A DNA stretch of 64,000 nt from SZUA-592 sp041556555 (GCA_041556555.1 JBFFIE010000003.1:32666-96665); one strand, 5' to 3'. Positions 37,684 to 47,343 are shown, counted from the first letter of the stretch. Numbers and translations are program-made. Notes: generated by a model from the sequence alone, not told the origin.

Positions 37684-37974
37684 TTATTCCGGCTGGTGTT
37701 GAGGCTGACGAACGACCTGATAGAAGGTTTCGTCATTTTTGATCATGCCCATTTCACTGCGTGCACGCTCTTCAATAGCCGAATAACCATGTTTCAGATC
37801 TTTAACTTCTGCGGAAAGGGACAGGTTTCGATCCAGCAGGGACTGATTCTCCCTGATTTGTGCTTCCTTTTCAGCTTCCAGGTGATGAACATAGGTCAGG
37901 CTCCCATGTCCGATCCAAAGCCGGTATTGAAGCATCACCAGGGTTATTAATAATAGTAATGATATAAATTTCAT
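37684..37974 (-). CDS. ftsB: Cell division protein FtsB
   Basis: A 96-residue bitopic membrane protein with one N-terminal membrane segment (about residues 4-21) followed by a coiled coil rich in Leu and Glu and the RSEMGMIKNDETFYQVV segment characteristic of FtsB. It forms the divisome FtsQLB complex. It is encoded directly after eno, as in most gammaproteobacteria. Confidence 0.94.
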   Translation of the reverse strand: MKFISLLLLITLVMLQYRLWIGHGSLTYVHHLEAEKEAQIRENQSLLDRNLSLSAEVKDLKHGYSAIEERARSEMGMIKNDETFYQVVRQPQHQPE

Positions 37975-37991
37975 GACCGCTTATCGCCCAG

Positions 37992-39275
37992 TTAACTGAT
38001 ATTATAGAACGCCTTCATTCCGGGGTAACTGGCTTTTTCTCCAAGCTGGTCCTCGATTTTTATCAAACGATTATATTTGGCAACCCTGTCTGAACGTGAG
38101 AGTGAACCTGTCTTTATCTGGCCGGCAGAAGTAGCAACTGCGAGATCAGCTATAGTCGTGTCCTCCGTTTCACCGGAGCGATGTGAGATCACTGCAGTAT
38201 AGCCGGCTTTCTTTGCCATATTGATAGCCGCAAGCGTTTCAGTAAGTGTGCCAATCTGATTAACCTTTATTAAAATGGAATTTCCAATACCCTTATCTAT
38301 TCCTTCCTGTAAAATATGTGTATTGGTAACAAACAGATCATCACCCACAAGCTGTACAGATTTACCCAGTTTATCTGTCAGTTTCTTCCAACCATCCCAG
38401 TCGTCTTCAGCCATACCGTCTTCCATAGTTATGATCGGATATTTGTTAAACCATGGCTCAAGATATTCAATAAATTCTTCAGAAGACAGATCCTTGTTTT
38501 CTGATGCCAATGTATAACAACCATCATTGTAAAATTCTGAACTGGCAACATCGAGTCCCAGCATTATATCCTCACCTGCGGAATAACCGGCTCTATCTAT
38601 AGCTTCAAGAATGACTTCAATTGCCTGTTCGTTGGAAGAAAGATTCGGCGCAAATCCGCCCTCATCACCGACGGTTGTCGCCATCCCCCTGTTAGCAAGA
38701 ACTGATTTCAGGGAATGAAACACCTCGGCACCATAGCGTACGGCCTCATGAAGACTGGAAGCACTGACCGGGAGTATCATGAATTCCTGCATGTCCACGC
38801 TGTTATCGGCGTGAGCGCCACCATTAAGAATATTCATCATGGGCACCGGCATCTGAAATGGCCCATCGCCACCCAGATACTGGTAAAGTGGCACGCCTTC
38901 TTCATTGGCAGCAGCATGGGCTGTGGCCATGGAAACAGCCAGCATGGCATTGGCACCAAGATGTTCCTTGTTGGCAGTACCATCAAGTTCAATCATGTGT
39001 TGGTCGACACCTGCCTGATCTGTTACATCGCGACCACGAATGGAGGGCAGTATTTTTTCGTGAATATTTTTGATTGCCTTGAGAACACCCTTCCCCTTGT
39101 AACGTGACGCATCCCCATCCCTGAGTTCAAGGGCCTCACGGGCACCGGTGGAAGCGCCTGATGGTACCATTGCCGAACCCATGACACCGCTTTCAGTATA
39201 CACTTCTGCCTCAATCGTCGGATTGCCCCGGGAATCGATTACTTCTCTCGCACGGACTTTTTCTATAGCAGACAC
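37992..39275 (-). CDS. eno: Enolase
   Basis: A 427-residue enolase interconverting 2-phosphoglycerate and PEP. Signatures include VPSGASTGAREALELRDGD, the catalytic LVGDDLFVTN, and SHRSGETEDTTIADLAVA. Besides glycolysis it is required in the serine cycle, feeding PEP to the carboxylase encoded further along, though here it is in its usual housekeeping place between kdsA and ftsB. Confidence 0.98.
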   Translation of the reverse strand: MSAIEKVRAREVIDSRGNPTIEAEVYTESGVMGSAMVPSGASTGAREALELRDGDASRYKGKGVLKAIKNIHEKILPSIRGRDVTDQAGVDQHMIELDGTANKEHLGANAMLAVSMATAHAAANEEGVPLYQYLGGDGPFQMPVPMMNILNGGAHADNSVDMQEFMILPVSASSLHEAVRYGAEVFHSLKSVLANRGMATTVGDEGGFAPNLSSNEQAIEVILEAIDRAGYSAGEDIMLGLDVASSEFYNDGCYTLASENKDLSSEEFIEYLEPWFNKYPIITMEDGMAEDDWDGWKKLTDKLGKSVQLVGDDLFVTNTHILQEGIDKGIGNSILIKVNQIGTLTETLAAINMAKKAGYTAVISHRSGETEDTTIADLAVATSAGQIKTGSLSRSDRVAKYNRLIKIEDQLGEKASYPGMKAFYNIS

Positions 39276-39311
39276 GAGTGATTTCCTTCTTTATTGTAAT
39301 TTTGTCTCGGA

Positions 39312-40124
39312 CTAATTGCGTTTAGCCAGTTGGTCCATTTCCTTGAGTATCTCAAGCAACTCAGCCATTTTCCCCATGGGCCAGGAATTAGGACCATCAC
39401 TTAATGCCTTATCCGGATCCGGATGCGTTTCCATAAACAGGCCAGAAATTCCAACAGCAACAGCCGCACGAGCAAGTGTCGGCACAAACTCACGCTGACC
39501 ACCGGATTTGCTGCCTTGCCCGCCCGGCATCTGTACTGAGTGAGTCGCATCAAACACCACGGGACAACCGGTTTCCCTCATCACAACAAGGGATCGCATG
39601 TCACTTACCAGATAATTGTAGCCGAAGCTGGTCCCGCGTTCACAAACCATGATCTGGTCATTGCCTGTGGCCCGAGCCTTGTCCACGACATTCTGCATAT
39701 CCCAGGGCGCGAGAAACTGGCCTTTCTTGATATTGACAGGAAGCCCCTGGCGGGCAACATTCTGAATAAAATTGGTCTGGCGGCAAAGAAATGCCGGCGT
39801 CTGCATGACATCCACCACGCCGGCAATCTCCTCCAGTGGCGAATCTTCGTGAACGTCTGTCAGCACTGGGACCTGGATTTCCTTTTTGACCTTTGCCAGT
39901 ATGTCCAGACCCTTCTCGACGCCGGGTCCGCGGTAACTTTCATGCGAGGTACGGTTGGCCTTGTCGTAGGATGACTTGTATATGAAAGGAATTCCCAGTT
40001 TCCCGGTCAGCTCTTTCAGTGTTCCTGCGGTATCCATTGCCATGGCTTCGCTTTCAACGACACAGGGACCAGCAATCAGAAACAGCGGCTGATCATCTCC
40101 GACTTCAAAATTACACAACTGCAT
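39312..40124 (-). CDS. kdsA: 3-deoxy-8-phosphooctulonate synthase
   Basis: KdsA condenses PEP with arabinose-5-phosphate to make KDO-8-phosphate for lipopolysaccharide. From the ATG at 40124 it is 270 residues and begins MQLCNFEVG, with an AAGGA ribosome-binding site at good spacing. A GTG further upstream (40145) is less likely. FLIAGPCVVESE, YKSSYDKANRTS and FDATHSVQMPGG are visible. It overlaps the pyrG end by 14 bases. Confidence 0.96.
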   Translation of the reverse strand: MQLCNFEVGDDQPLFLIAGPCVVESEAMAMDTAGTLKELTGKLGIPFIYKSSYDKANRTSHESYRGPGVEKGLDILAKVKKEIQVPVLTDVHEDSPLEEIAGVVDVMQTPAFLCRQTNFIQNVARQGLPVNIKKGQFLAPWDMQNVVDKARATGNDQIMVCERGTSFGYNYLVSDMRSLVVMRETGCPVVFDATHSVQMPGGQGSKSGGQREFVPTLARAAVAVGISGLFMETHPDPDKALSDGPNSWPMGKMAELLEILKEMDQLAKRN

Positions 40125-41766
40125 TGATTTTTTCCTTGGCCTCACTTTCCTTGTATTTGTTGGCAGCCCTTATGAAACCTGAAAACAGGGGATGTCCGTC
40201 ACGCGGATTGGATGTGAACTCGGGATGGAACTGGCAGGCAATAAACCAGGGATGGTCCGGGATTTCGATGATCTCCACTAACTTGTCATCTGCGGATCTC
40301 CCGGCAATTTTCAGGCCTGCTGATGTCAGCTTTTCAAGGTAGACATTATTAAACTCATAACGATGACGATGACGCTCCACAATAACGTCTTTTTCATAGA
40401 GTTCTTTTACCTTGGAACCTTCGATCAAGCGGCATTGCTGACCACCCAGACGCATGGTGCCGCCCAGATCGGAATGCTCGTCCCTTTGTTCCAGGTGACC
40501 GTCGCTTTCCTGCCACTCCGTAATCAGTGCAATCACGGGGTATTTGGCTTTCGGATCAAACTCGGTACTGTTCGCCTCTTCGAGTCCGGCGACGTGACGG
40601 GCAAACTCAATAACAGCCACCTGCATCCCCAGGCAGATTCCAAGATAGGGGACCTGGTGCTCTCTGGCATACTGGACGGCCATGATCTTGCCTTCAATGC
40701 CACGATTACCAAATCCACCGGGTACGAGTATGGCATGCATGTTTTCCAGACAGTCAGTACCGGATTGTTCAATATTTTCTGAATCAATATAGGTAATGTT
40801 GACGCGGGTAAGTGTATGTATGCCGGCATGCTTAATGGCTTCTGTGAGTGACTTGTAGGAATCGGCAAGATCAATGTACTTGCCAACCATGGCAATATTG
40901 ATTTCACGCTTGGGATTTTCAATGGCTTCAACAACCCTGTCCCATTCCGTAAAGTCTGCCGGTGGCAAATCCATACCAAATTTTTTCAAGACAATATCAT
41001 CCAGTCCCTGTTCATTCAGCAGGCGTGGTATGCGATACAGGTTGCCCACATCGACTGCAGAGATAATGGCCGATTCTTCCACGTTGGTAAACAGGGCCAT
41101 TTTCTTGCGTTCGTTTTCCGGCAAGGGTGATTCAGTGCGACACATGAGAATGTCAGGCTGGATACCTATGGACCGTAATTCTTTAACGGAATGTTGTGTC
41201 GGTTTGGTTTTGATTTCACCCACAGCCGCAATGAAAGGAACAAGCGTCAAGTGAATGAACAATGTCCTCTCACTGCCTAATTCAATGCGCATCTGACGGA
41301 TGGCCTCGAGGAAAGGCTGTGATTCGATATCGCCAACTGTACCCCCGATCTCGACCATAGCGATTTCGGCATCACCCGCACCTTCAATGATGCAGCGTTT
41401 GATCTCATCGGTAATATGGGGAATAACCTGTACCGTGCCGCCGAGATAATCTCCGCGCCGTTCTTTCTGGATAACATTCAGGTAAATCCTGCCTGCCGTG
41501 TAATTGTTAGCCCTGCCCATGGTAGTGCGCACGAATCGCTCATAGTGCCCAAGGTCCAGATCAGTCTCTGCCCCGTCTTCGGTAACATAAACCTCGCCGT
41601 GCTGGAAAGGACTCATTGTGCCGGGATCAACATTAATGTATGGATCAAGTTTCATCAGGGTTACCTTGATGCCTCTCGCTTCAAGAATCGAGGCCAATGA
41701 TGCAGACGCAATTCCCTTACCCAGGGAAGAAACTACACCACCAGTAATAAACACAAAATGAGTCAT
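40111..41766 (-). CDS. pyrG: CTP synthase
   Basis: PyrG aminates UTP to CTP. The N-terminal synthetase domain begins FVFITGGVVSSLGKGIASASL, and the C-terminal glutaminase carries its cysteine in YLGICLGMQVA and His/Glu in QFHPEFTSNPRDGHPLF. Two ATGs lie 12 bases apart (41778 and 41766). The second aligns better with the family N-terminus, giving 551 residues, but neither has a convincing ribosome-binding site. It starts the pyrG-kdsA-eno-ftsB-ispD-ispF run. Confidence 0.97.
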   Translation of the reverse strand: MTHFVFITGGVVSSLGKGIASASLASILEARGIKVTLMKLDPYINVDPGTMSPFQHGEVYVTEDGAETDLDLGHYERFVRTTMGRANNYTAGRIYLNVIQKERRGDYLGGTVQVIPHITDEIKRCIIEGAGDAEIAMVEIGGTVGDIESQPFLEAIRQMRIELGSERTLFIHLTLVPFIAAVGEIKTKPTQHSVKELRSIGIQPDILMCRTESPLPENERKKMALFTNVEESAIISAVDVGNLYRIPRLLNEQGLDDIVLKKFGMDLPPADFTEWDRVVEAIENPKREINIAMVGKYIDLADSYKSLTEAIKHAGIHTLTRVNITYIDSENIEQSGTDCLENMHAILVPGGFGNRGIEGKIMAVQYAREHQVPYLGICLGMQVAVIEFARHVAGLEEANSTEFDPKAKYPVIALITEWQESDGHLEQRDEHSDLGGTMRLGGQQCRLIEGSKVKELYEKDVIVERHRHRYEFNNVYLEKLTSAGLKIAGRSADDKLVEIIEIPDHPWFIACQFHPEFTSNPRDGHPLFSGFIRAANKYKESEAKEKINAVV

Positions 41767-41925
41767 GGGCCCAGTCATCTTAATAGTGTGGAATTCGGAG
41801 GGAGTTGCCCCATCAGCTCGGGAGAGCCGCTCTGGATGGATTCAAGAGCTAAGGGCGACTTCATATCAGGAAAATGATGCTATCAGAATTCGCCCGGATT
41901 CACTAGGCCAGTAAGCCCGCAAAAA

Positions 41926-41960
41926 CCGGGAATTCCCGGGATTATTTATATTACCCGGGA
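41926..41960. repeat. GC-rich palindromes in the pyrG / EamA spacer
   Basis: The roughly 308-base divergent spacer is otherwise unremarkable but holds a perfect 14-bp palindrome CCGGGAATTCCCGG (41926-41939) overlapping a second inverted repeat of TCCCGGG (41934-41940) with CCCGGGA (41954-41960) around an A/T-only 13-base loop. It could be a regulator site or a hairpin in a leader RNA. No known consensus was recognised. Confidence 0.4.
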
Positions 41961-42074
41961 TGACGATACCCAGAATTCCTGTCATCATACGCGCGGCTGG
42001 AAAATCATGATCTTGGTCATGTTCCGGTCCGTACCCGACTAGTTCATATTTATCTTTTAATTCCGGATTAATCC

Positions 42075-42947
42075 ATGCAATCACAGCATCTGATTCGTGC
42101 TGCCTATTGCGCCATCCTGGCTTCTCTCATGTTTGCCTCCATGAGCGCCGGGGTTCGTTATGCATCCACATACCTGCCAAATGAGATGAATGTGTTTCTC
42201 AGAAATATTTTCGGCCTACTGTTTCTGATGCCCTGGATCTTGAGCAAAGGGATAGCTCACATGAAAACCCGTCGTCTGGCGTCGCACTTGCTTCGCTCTC
42301 TTTCCGGCCTGAGCGCCATGTACTGTTTCTTCTATGCAATTGCCCACCTGGATCTGGCTGAGGCCGTGTTGCTGAATTATTCATCACCCTTTTTCATTGC
42401 ATTGATCGCGCTGGTCTGGCTCAGGGAAAGGCCCTCCGGGAAACTGGTCTTCGCCATCTTCCTGGGCTTTATTGGTATCTGTTTTATACTCAGGCCACTG
42501 GGAAATGTACCGAATCCGGCTGCTTTCGTGGGATTGTTATCGGCCTTCTTCGCAGCTCTGGCCATGGTCACCATCAGGGACCTTTCCCGGACCGAGCCAA
42601 CCATACGCATTGTCTTTTATTTTACAACTGTCAGTACACTCGTCTCCGCCTTGCCCCTGATCTGGGCGTGGCAGACTCCGCCGCTTACAGCGTTGATGGT
42701 GATGGCCCTGGCTGGGTTGTGTGCGTGTTTTGGACAGCTTTTGCTGACTTACAGCTACAGCCAGGCACCAGCGGCCCAGATCGGACCCTTCACATACATG
42801 ACGGTGGTATTTGCCGCAGTGTATGGCTGGATATTCTGGCGCGAGATCCTCGATAGCTATACCCTGATAGGTGCAACTCTGGTCATCATCGCCGGATCAA
42901 TTACCTTGCACAGGCCAAGCTTGCCGCCATTGACCGAACCGGACTAA
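42075..42947 (+). CDS. EamA/DMT-family transporter
   Basis: A 290-residue integral membrane protein with about ten hydrophobic segments in two homologous EamA halves of five. The first half ends near PSGKLVFAIFLGFIGICFIL and the second carries the ...GPFTYMTVVFAAVYGWIFW segment typical of the drug/metabolite transporter superfamily. Substrate cannot be predicted. The gene stands alone, divergent from pyrG and converging on the broken ClC gene with 8 bases between. Confidence 0.88.
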   Translation: MQSQHLIRAAYCAILASLMFASMSAGVRYASTYLPNEMNVFLRNIFGLLFLMPWILSKGIAHMKTRRLASHLLRSLSGLSAMYCFFYAIAHLDLAEAVLLNYSSPFFIALIALVWLRERPSGKLVFAIFLGFIGICFILRPLGNVPNPAAFVGLLSAFFAALAMVTIRDLSRTEPTIRIVFYFTTVSTLVSALPLIWAWQTPPLTALMVMALAGLCACFGQLLLTYSYSQAPAAQIGPFTYMTVVFAAVYGWIFWREILDSYTLIGATLVIIAGSITLHRPSLPPLTEPD

Positions 42948-42955
42948 TTCAAGCC

Positions 42956-43951
42956 TTACCTTGCCCGATAATGTTTCTCGATGTCTTCGTAGGTGAGTAC
43001 ACCGTGAATTTTGTCCGCTGATGACCCCATGGGAGTGATGACATAAAGTGCTTCAGCATCTGATTCATCCAGCATTACGATGGCCTGTTGCAGCGAGGAC
43101 CGGCGGTCAACCGGGGCCAGTTGTTTTCGTTTAGAGGGAATTTCAAGGACATTGATATTTGCCTCCGCATCACCTTCCAGCGCCCGGGCCAAATCAGTAG
43201 CCGGCATGAGTTGATGGCCTTCCTCACGTTTAATCACCAGCCACTGGGGGTTATTGGAGAGAATCTGTTTTGCCAGCTCTGGTGTTATCTCTGGCTGCAC
43301 AAAGGCAAAACTCGGATTCATTGCGGCCGTGACACCGAGTCGCCTCAGGGACTGTGCCACCGGATCATTCCTGTAATCCAGACCTAGCTGCCGCATTTGA
43401 GACAGGAAGATAGAATCCTCGCCAAAAATTTCACGGGTGGCCAGGCTCGCTGATACCACGGCAAGCATACCCGGGAAAATAATATTCTGATTACCAGTTA
43501 ATTCCAGTAAGGCCAGTAATGCCGCGAGGGGGGCGTGCAGGGTGGCTCCCATCATTGCCCCCATCCCCAGCATGGCATAGAGACCAGGATGCGATAAAGC
43601 CGGATTCACCAGTGCCAGCACCAGGCCCGTCAGACTGCCGATGATGGCGCCCATAAAAAACACCGGGCCAATCAGTCCAGCCGGTATACCCATGCCGACA
43701 CAGAGTGCAGTCGCCAGCAACTTGGCCACCAATATAGAGAGCAGGAGGCCTATGGCGATATGGCCCAACAAGGCCTGATTCACAGTCTCATAACCAATGC
43801 CCATCACTTCCGGGACAGAAATGGCAATAATACCGACGCCTGTTCCCGCTAAGGCCATGCGCGACCAGACAGGTAAAGTTTCACTTCTTGTGGTGACCCA
43901 GCGCAGCAGTCTGATAAACAGGGCAGCAATTCCACCAATTGCCACACCCAT
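42956..43951 (-). CDS. ClC chloride channel, C-terminal half with CBS domains (frameshifted gene)
   Basis: This 331-residue frame holds the second half of a ClC channel/antiporter: several membrane helices, the conserved GMGIPAGLIGPVFFMGAIIG ion-pathway segment, then a cytoplasmic CBS pair from about residue 205 ending in ADKIHGVLTYEDIEKHYRAR. It continues the 43951-44667 frame after a two-base shift at an (AG)4 tract. The ATG at 43951 is inside the protein and unlikely to be a genuine start. Together the halves would make a normal channel of about 569 residues. Confidence 0.85.
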   Translation of the reverse strand: MGVAIGGIAALFIRLLRWVTTRSETLPVWSRMALAGTGVGIIAISVPEVMGIGYETVNQALLGHIAIGLLLSILVAKLLATALCVGMGIPAGLIGPVFFMGAIIGSLTGLVLALVNPALSHPGLYAMLGMGAMMGATLHAPLAALLALLELTGNQNIIFPGMLAVVSASLATREIFGEDSIFLSQMRQLGLDYRNDPVAQSLRRLGVTAAMNPSFAFVQPEITPELAKQILSNNPQWLVIKREEGHQLMPATDLARALEGDAEANINVLEIPSKRKQLAPVDRRSSLQQAIVMLDESDAEALYVITPMGSSADKIHGVLTYEDIEKHYRAR

Positions 43952-44667
43952 TAACAGGATGACCGGCAGTTCCCAGAGAGAGCAAGTTGCAGGGGTGGCA
44001 CCAGGAAAATGATATCGCTGCCAAATACCAGGCGGTTAATGGCCGTAGCGCTGACAGCAGCGAGGATGACCGGGGCAAAACCAGTAATGGTATATTCCAT
44101 CATGATAACTTCCATGGCGAATATCACGCCGGCGAGCGGGGTATTGAAAGAGGCGGCGATGGCACCAGCTGAACCGCAGGCGACCAATGTCCGGATGCTG
44201 TTATTCGGCAATCCCATTTGCTGGCCCAGGATACTTCCGGTTGCTGCGCCCAGGTGAATACTGGGTCCTTCCCGTCCGACCGATTGTCCCGTGACAATCG
44301 CAATCACACCACCCAGGTATTGCACCAGGGCATTCTTCAGGGGCAAATTACCTTCGTTGTAGGACAGGCGTTCCAGCACATGCACCACACCGACTCGGCA
44401 GTGGTCCTTGCGCGCAAGCAGAAAAAACAATGCTCCCAGCAACAGACCGCCGGCGGCAGCCAGCAAAAAGCGGCCGGGGACGCTGAGGCCCTCGTAATTT
44501 TCAGGATCTGAAAGGGGCAGAAACCCGGATTGCAGTGTCTCGATACAGATCCGGAATGTGACAACGACGACTGCCACCGTGACCCCGCTGAGGAGGCCTA
44601 GAACTGCCAGCAGCATGGTACCGCGGGTACCCGGCAAGTTGCTGGTAATGATGCTCCAGAAGCCCAC
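43951..44667 (-). CDS. ClC chloride channel, N-terminal half (frameshifted gene)
   Basis: Starts at a GTG (44667). The 238 residues contain the first half of a ClC protein: GQSVGREGPSIHLGAATGS, which includes the gating glutamate, and GSAGAIAASFNTPLAGVIFAMEV. After FLVPPLQLAL the frame runs into eight unrelated residues and stops. Removing one AG unit from 43975-43982 gives LALWELPVILLMGVAIGG and joins the C-terminal half. So this is either a pseudogene, a slippage-switched gene or a sequencing error. It is divergent from fhs. Confidence 0.85.
   Translation of the reverse strand: MGFWSIITSNLPGTRGTMLLAVLGLLSGVTVAVVVVTFRICIETLQSGFLPLSDPENYEGLSVPGRFLLAAAGGLLLGALFFLLARKDHCRVGVVHVLERLSYNEGNLPLKNALVQYLGGVIAIVTGQSVGREGPSIHLGAATGSILGQQMGLPNNSIRTLVACGSAGAIAASFNTPLAGVIFAMEVIMMEYTITGFAPVILAAVSATAINRLVFGSDIIFLVPPLQLALSGNCRSSC
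43975..43982. repeat. (AG)4 tract at the ClC frameshift
   Basis: Four AG units (CT on the coding minus strand). Three units would keep the ClC frame open, and four break it. This places the frameshift precisely and makes replication slippage the simplest explanation. Confidence 0.8.
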
Positions 44668-44824
44668 GGATATAGCGGGATTTTGATATCATAAAACCCT
44701 GTTTGGAGATGATAAGACCGGTAGAGTGGAACTATCACAGCCCAACAAGTTAAACTATGTTTCCGGGCCAACTCAGGTTTGATCATAAAAAATAATCATA
44801 ACGCAGCGCCAGGACAACCATTCC

Positions 44825-44853
44825 TTCACAATAATGACATACAAAATTATAGA
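44825..44853 (+). promoter_or_regulatory. Candidate sigma-70 promoter of fhs
   Basis: TTCACA at 44825-44830 (five of six to the -35 consensus) and TATAGA at 44848-44853, with exactly 17 bases between, lie just before the fhs ribosome-binding site GAGGAG. The predicted leader is only about 20 bases. Confidence 0.6.
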
Positions 44854-44876
44854 AACCTAATTGAGGAGACACCGGC

Positions 44877-46550
44877 ATGTCTGACATCGAGATTGCCCAG
44901 AAAGCGGACAAAAAATACATCATAGAACTCGCCAAGGAACAATATGGTATTTCAAGCGAACACCTGGAACCCTACGGCCACTTCAAGGCCAAATTGTCTC
45001 TGGATTATATCGACAGTCTCAAGGACAAGCCGGACGGTAAACTTATTCTGACCACTGCCATCAGCCCGACACCGGCAGGTGAAGGCAAAACCACAACCAC
45101 TGTGGGTCTGGGCGATGCCATGAACCGTCTCGGTAAAAAGACATTAATATGCCTGCGTGAACCCTCATTAGGTCCCTGTTTCGGTGTCAAAGGGGGTGCT
45201 GCGGGCGGCGGTTATGCGCAAGTTGTGCCCATGGAAGACATCAATCTGCATTTTACCGGTGATTTTCATGCCATTGGTGCGGCCCATAACCTGCTGTCAG
45301 CCATGGTAGATAATCATATCAATCACGGTAATGCCCTGAACATTGACCCACGCCTGATCGCCTGGAAACGGGTGGTGGATATGAATGACCGGGCGCTGAG
45401 AAAGATCGTGATTGCCCTCGGTGGAACCGCCAACGGTTTCCCCCGCGAAGACGGCTTTGATATCACGGTGGCCTCTGAAGTGATGGCCATCTTTTGCCTG
45501 GCTACTTCTTTGTCTGACCTGAAGGAACGACTGGGTAATATTGTCATTGGCTATACGCGCGGCGACAGGAAACCAGTGCACGCCAGGGACATCAATGCCC
45601 ATGGCGCCATGTCAGCGCTGTTGAAAGATGCGATCAAGCCCAACCTGGTCCAGACCCTGGAAAACAACCTGGCCTTCATTCATGGTGGACCATTTGCCAA
45701 TATTGCCCATGGTTGTAACAGCGTCACAGCCACCCAGACTGCCCTGAAACTCGCCGACTATGTCATTACTGAAGCTGGCTTTGGTGCTGATCTGGGCGCA
45801 GAAAAATTCATTGATATCAAATGTCGCAAGGCCGGACTGAAGCCAAATGCCGTCGTGCTGGTGGCAACTGTCCGGGCGCTGAAATACCACGGTGGTGTCA
45901 ACAAGGAAGACCTGAATTCGGAAAATCTCGATGCCCTGAAAAAAGGCATGGTGAATCTGGAAAAACACATGAGTAACATCCAGGAACATTATGGCCTGCC
46001 CTGTGTTGTCTGTATCAATCACTTCCTGCATGACACCGATGCCGAGGTTGAGATGCTTAAGTCAAAAGTTGAAAGTGCCGGTGGCATGTGTGTCGTTTCC
46101 AAGCACTGGGCCGAGGGTGGTGCCGGCGCCGAGGAACTGGCGAAAACAGTTATTGATATCGTCGATAACAAACCCGGCAAACACAAATATGTTTACGAAG
46201 ACAAAATGTCACTCTGGGAAAAAATTGAAGCCATTGCCACCAAGATTTACGGTGCTGGTGAAGTCACTGCTCCGCCCAAGGTTAAGGCAGAACTTGAGAC
46301 CTTGAACAAGGACTATGGTGATCTGCCCGTGTGTATGGCCAAAACGCAGATGTCATTGACGACCGATCCGGCAACCCGGGGTGCGCCGACCGGCCATACC
46401 GTCGAAATCAGTGAAGTGCGTCTTGCGAGTGGTGCCGGCTTTATTGTTGCCATCGCTGGTAACATGATGACCATGCCTGGCTTGCCCAAGGTCCCGGCAG
46501 CAGAAAAGATAGACGTTGACGCCAATGGCAATATTTCCGGACTTTTTTGA
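44877..46550 (+). CDS. fhs: Formate-tetrahydrofolate ligase
   Basis: A 557-residue ATP-dependent ligase making 10-formyl-tetrahydrofolate from formate (called FtfL in methylotrophs). The P-loop is SPTPAGEGKTTTTVGLGDA near residue 65, and LREPSLGPCFGVKGGAAGGGYAQVVPMEDINLH follows as the family's strongest signature. In serine-cycle organisms it brings formate carbon into the folate pool that feeds glycine hydroxymethyltransferase, so its place about 2 kb from the ppc end of the serine-cycle operon is meaningful. It has its own promoter and terminator. Confidence 0.97.
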   Translation: MSDIEIAQKADKKYIIELAKEQYGISSEHLEPYGHFKAKLSLDYIDSLKDKPDGKLILTTAISPTPAGEGKTTTTVGLGDAMNRLGKKTLICLREPSLGPCFGVKGGAAGGGYAQVVPMEDINLHFTGDFHAIGAAHNLLSAMVDNHINHGNALNIDPRLIAWKRVVDMNDRALRKIVIALGGTANGFPREDGFDITVASEVMAIFCLATSLSDLKERLGNIVIGYTRGDRKPVHARDINAHGAMSALLKDAIKPNLVQTLENNLAFIHGGPFANIAHGCNSVTATQTALKLADYVITEAGFGADLGAEKFIDIKCRKAGLKPNAVVLVATVRALKYHGGVNKEDLNSENLDALKKGMVNLEKHMSNIQEHYGLPCVVCINHFLHDTDAEVEMLKSKVESAGGMCVVSKHWAEGGAGAEELAKTVIDIVDNKPGKHKYVYEDKMSLWEKIEAIATKIYGAGEVTAPPKVKAELETLNKDYGDLPVCMAKTQMSLTTDPATRGAPTGHTVEISEVRLASGAGFIVAIAGNMMTMPGLPKVPAAEKIDVDANGNISGLF

Positions 46551-46564
46551 TCCCGAAATGCCTG

Positions 46565-46593
46565 AAAGAGCCCGGTCAATACCGGGCTTTTTT
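46565..46593 (+). terminator. Intrinsic terminator of fhs
   Basis: AGCCCGGT (46569-46576), loop CAAT, ACCGGGCT (46581-46588), then a T run to 46593. The stem extends with A-T pairs on both sides. It overlaps the last codons of the convergent DUF1223 gene, so the two transcripts share this DNA. Confidence 0.9.
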
Positions 46594-47343
46594 CATGTCC
46601 TTGATTCCCTCAAGCCATCCTCCCGTTGCCTGTAACGGCGTCTGATCACCCGGCAGACTGATCCAGACGGCAACAGCCATGCGCGGTGCCGGGACAGACC
46701 AGCTGGGTAATACCGTACTGGTTTCATAGCCAGTGTCAGCCATTGTCATGCGCTGTGTAGAAAAACCCAGCACTGTGAAATCATGGGTCAGTGTTTTACC
46801 CCGGTTCTCACCGGCATTGATTTCTGTTTCCAGATCAAATCCCAGGACGGCAATATTGATGATGTAGTCGTTCGCCTGCCTGTGCTGGTAGGAGACATGA
46901 ATATTTTGATCATTGACTTCAGCAGCAAGCACGCCCGCACCCGCACCGTTATCCAGAGACAGCTTTCTGGGCCCGAAAAACGAACGCCACTCATTACCAT
47001 TCAGCAGAAAACCGGGGGTATAGACTGTTCGCAGTCCCTTGCTGCTGGCATAACGGCGTTGCCTGTTGCTGTAGGCAGCAGATGAAAAGCGATCTTCCCA
47101 GCCTATGTAATTCCAGTAATCGACATGAAAGGCAACCGGTATGATTTCTTTCCAGAGCCTGTCATCGCTCTTGAATCGGCTCAGCCACCTGTCGGCAGGA
47201 GGGCAACTGCTGCATCCTTCCGAAGTATAGAGTTCAAGTACGTTGACGCGTTGGTTGGTTGATTGGAAAGTCTCGGCCGAAATTGCCGCAGTCTGGAATA
47301 CCAATATCAGGCTGACAATTGATGATAGATAACGTGTTTTCAA
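46576..47343 (-). CDS. Secreted DUF1223 thioredoxin-like protein
   Basis: A 255-residue protein beginning at a TTG (47343), with a signal peptide to about residue 23. The DUF1223 signature LELYTSEGCSSCPPADRWLS carries a CxxC pair, and VAFHVDYWNYIGWEDRF and GLRTVYTPGFLLNG follow. The fold is thioredoxin-like, suggesting a periplasmic redox function. The actual role of the family is not established. Its 3' end is embedded in the fhs terminator. Confidence 0.88.
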   Translation of the reverse strand: MKTRYLSSIVSLILVFQTAAISAETFQSTNQRVNVLELYTSEGCSSCPPADRWLSRFKSDDRLWKEIIPVAFHVDYWNYIGWEDRFSSAAYSNRQRRYASSKGLRTVYTPGFLLNGNEWRSFFGPRKLSLDNGAGAGVLAAEVNDQNIHVSYQHRQANDYIINIAVLGFDLETEINAGENRGKTLTHDFTVLGFSTQRMTMADTGYETSTVLPSWSVPAPRMAVAVWISLPGDQTPLQATGGWLEGIKDMKKARY

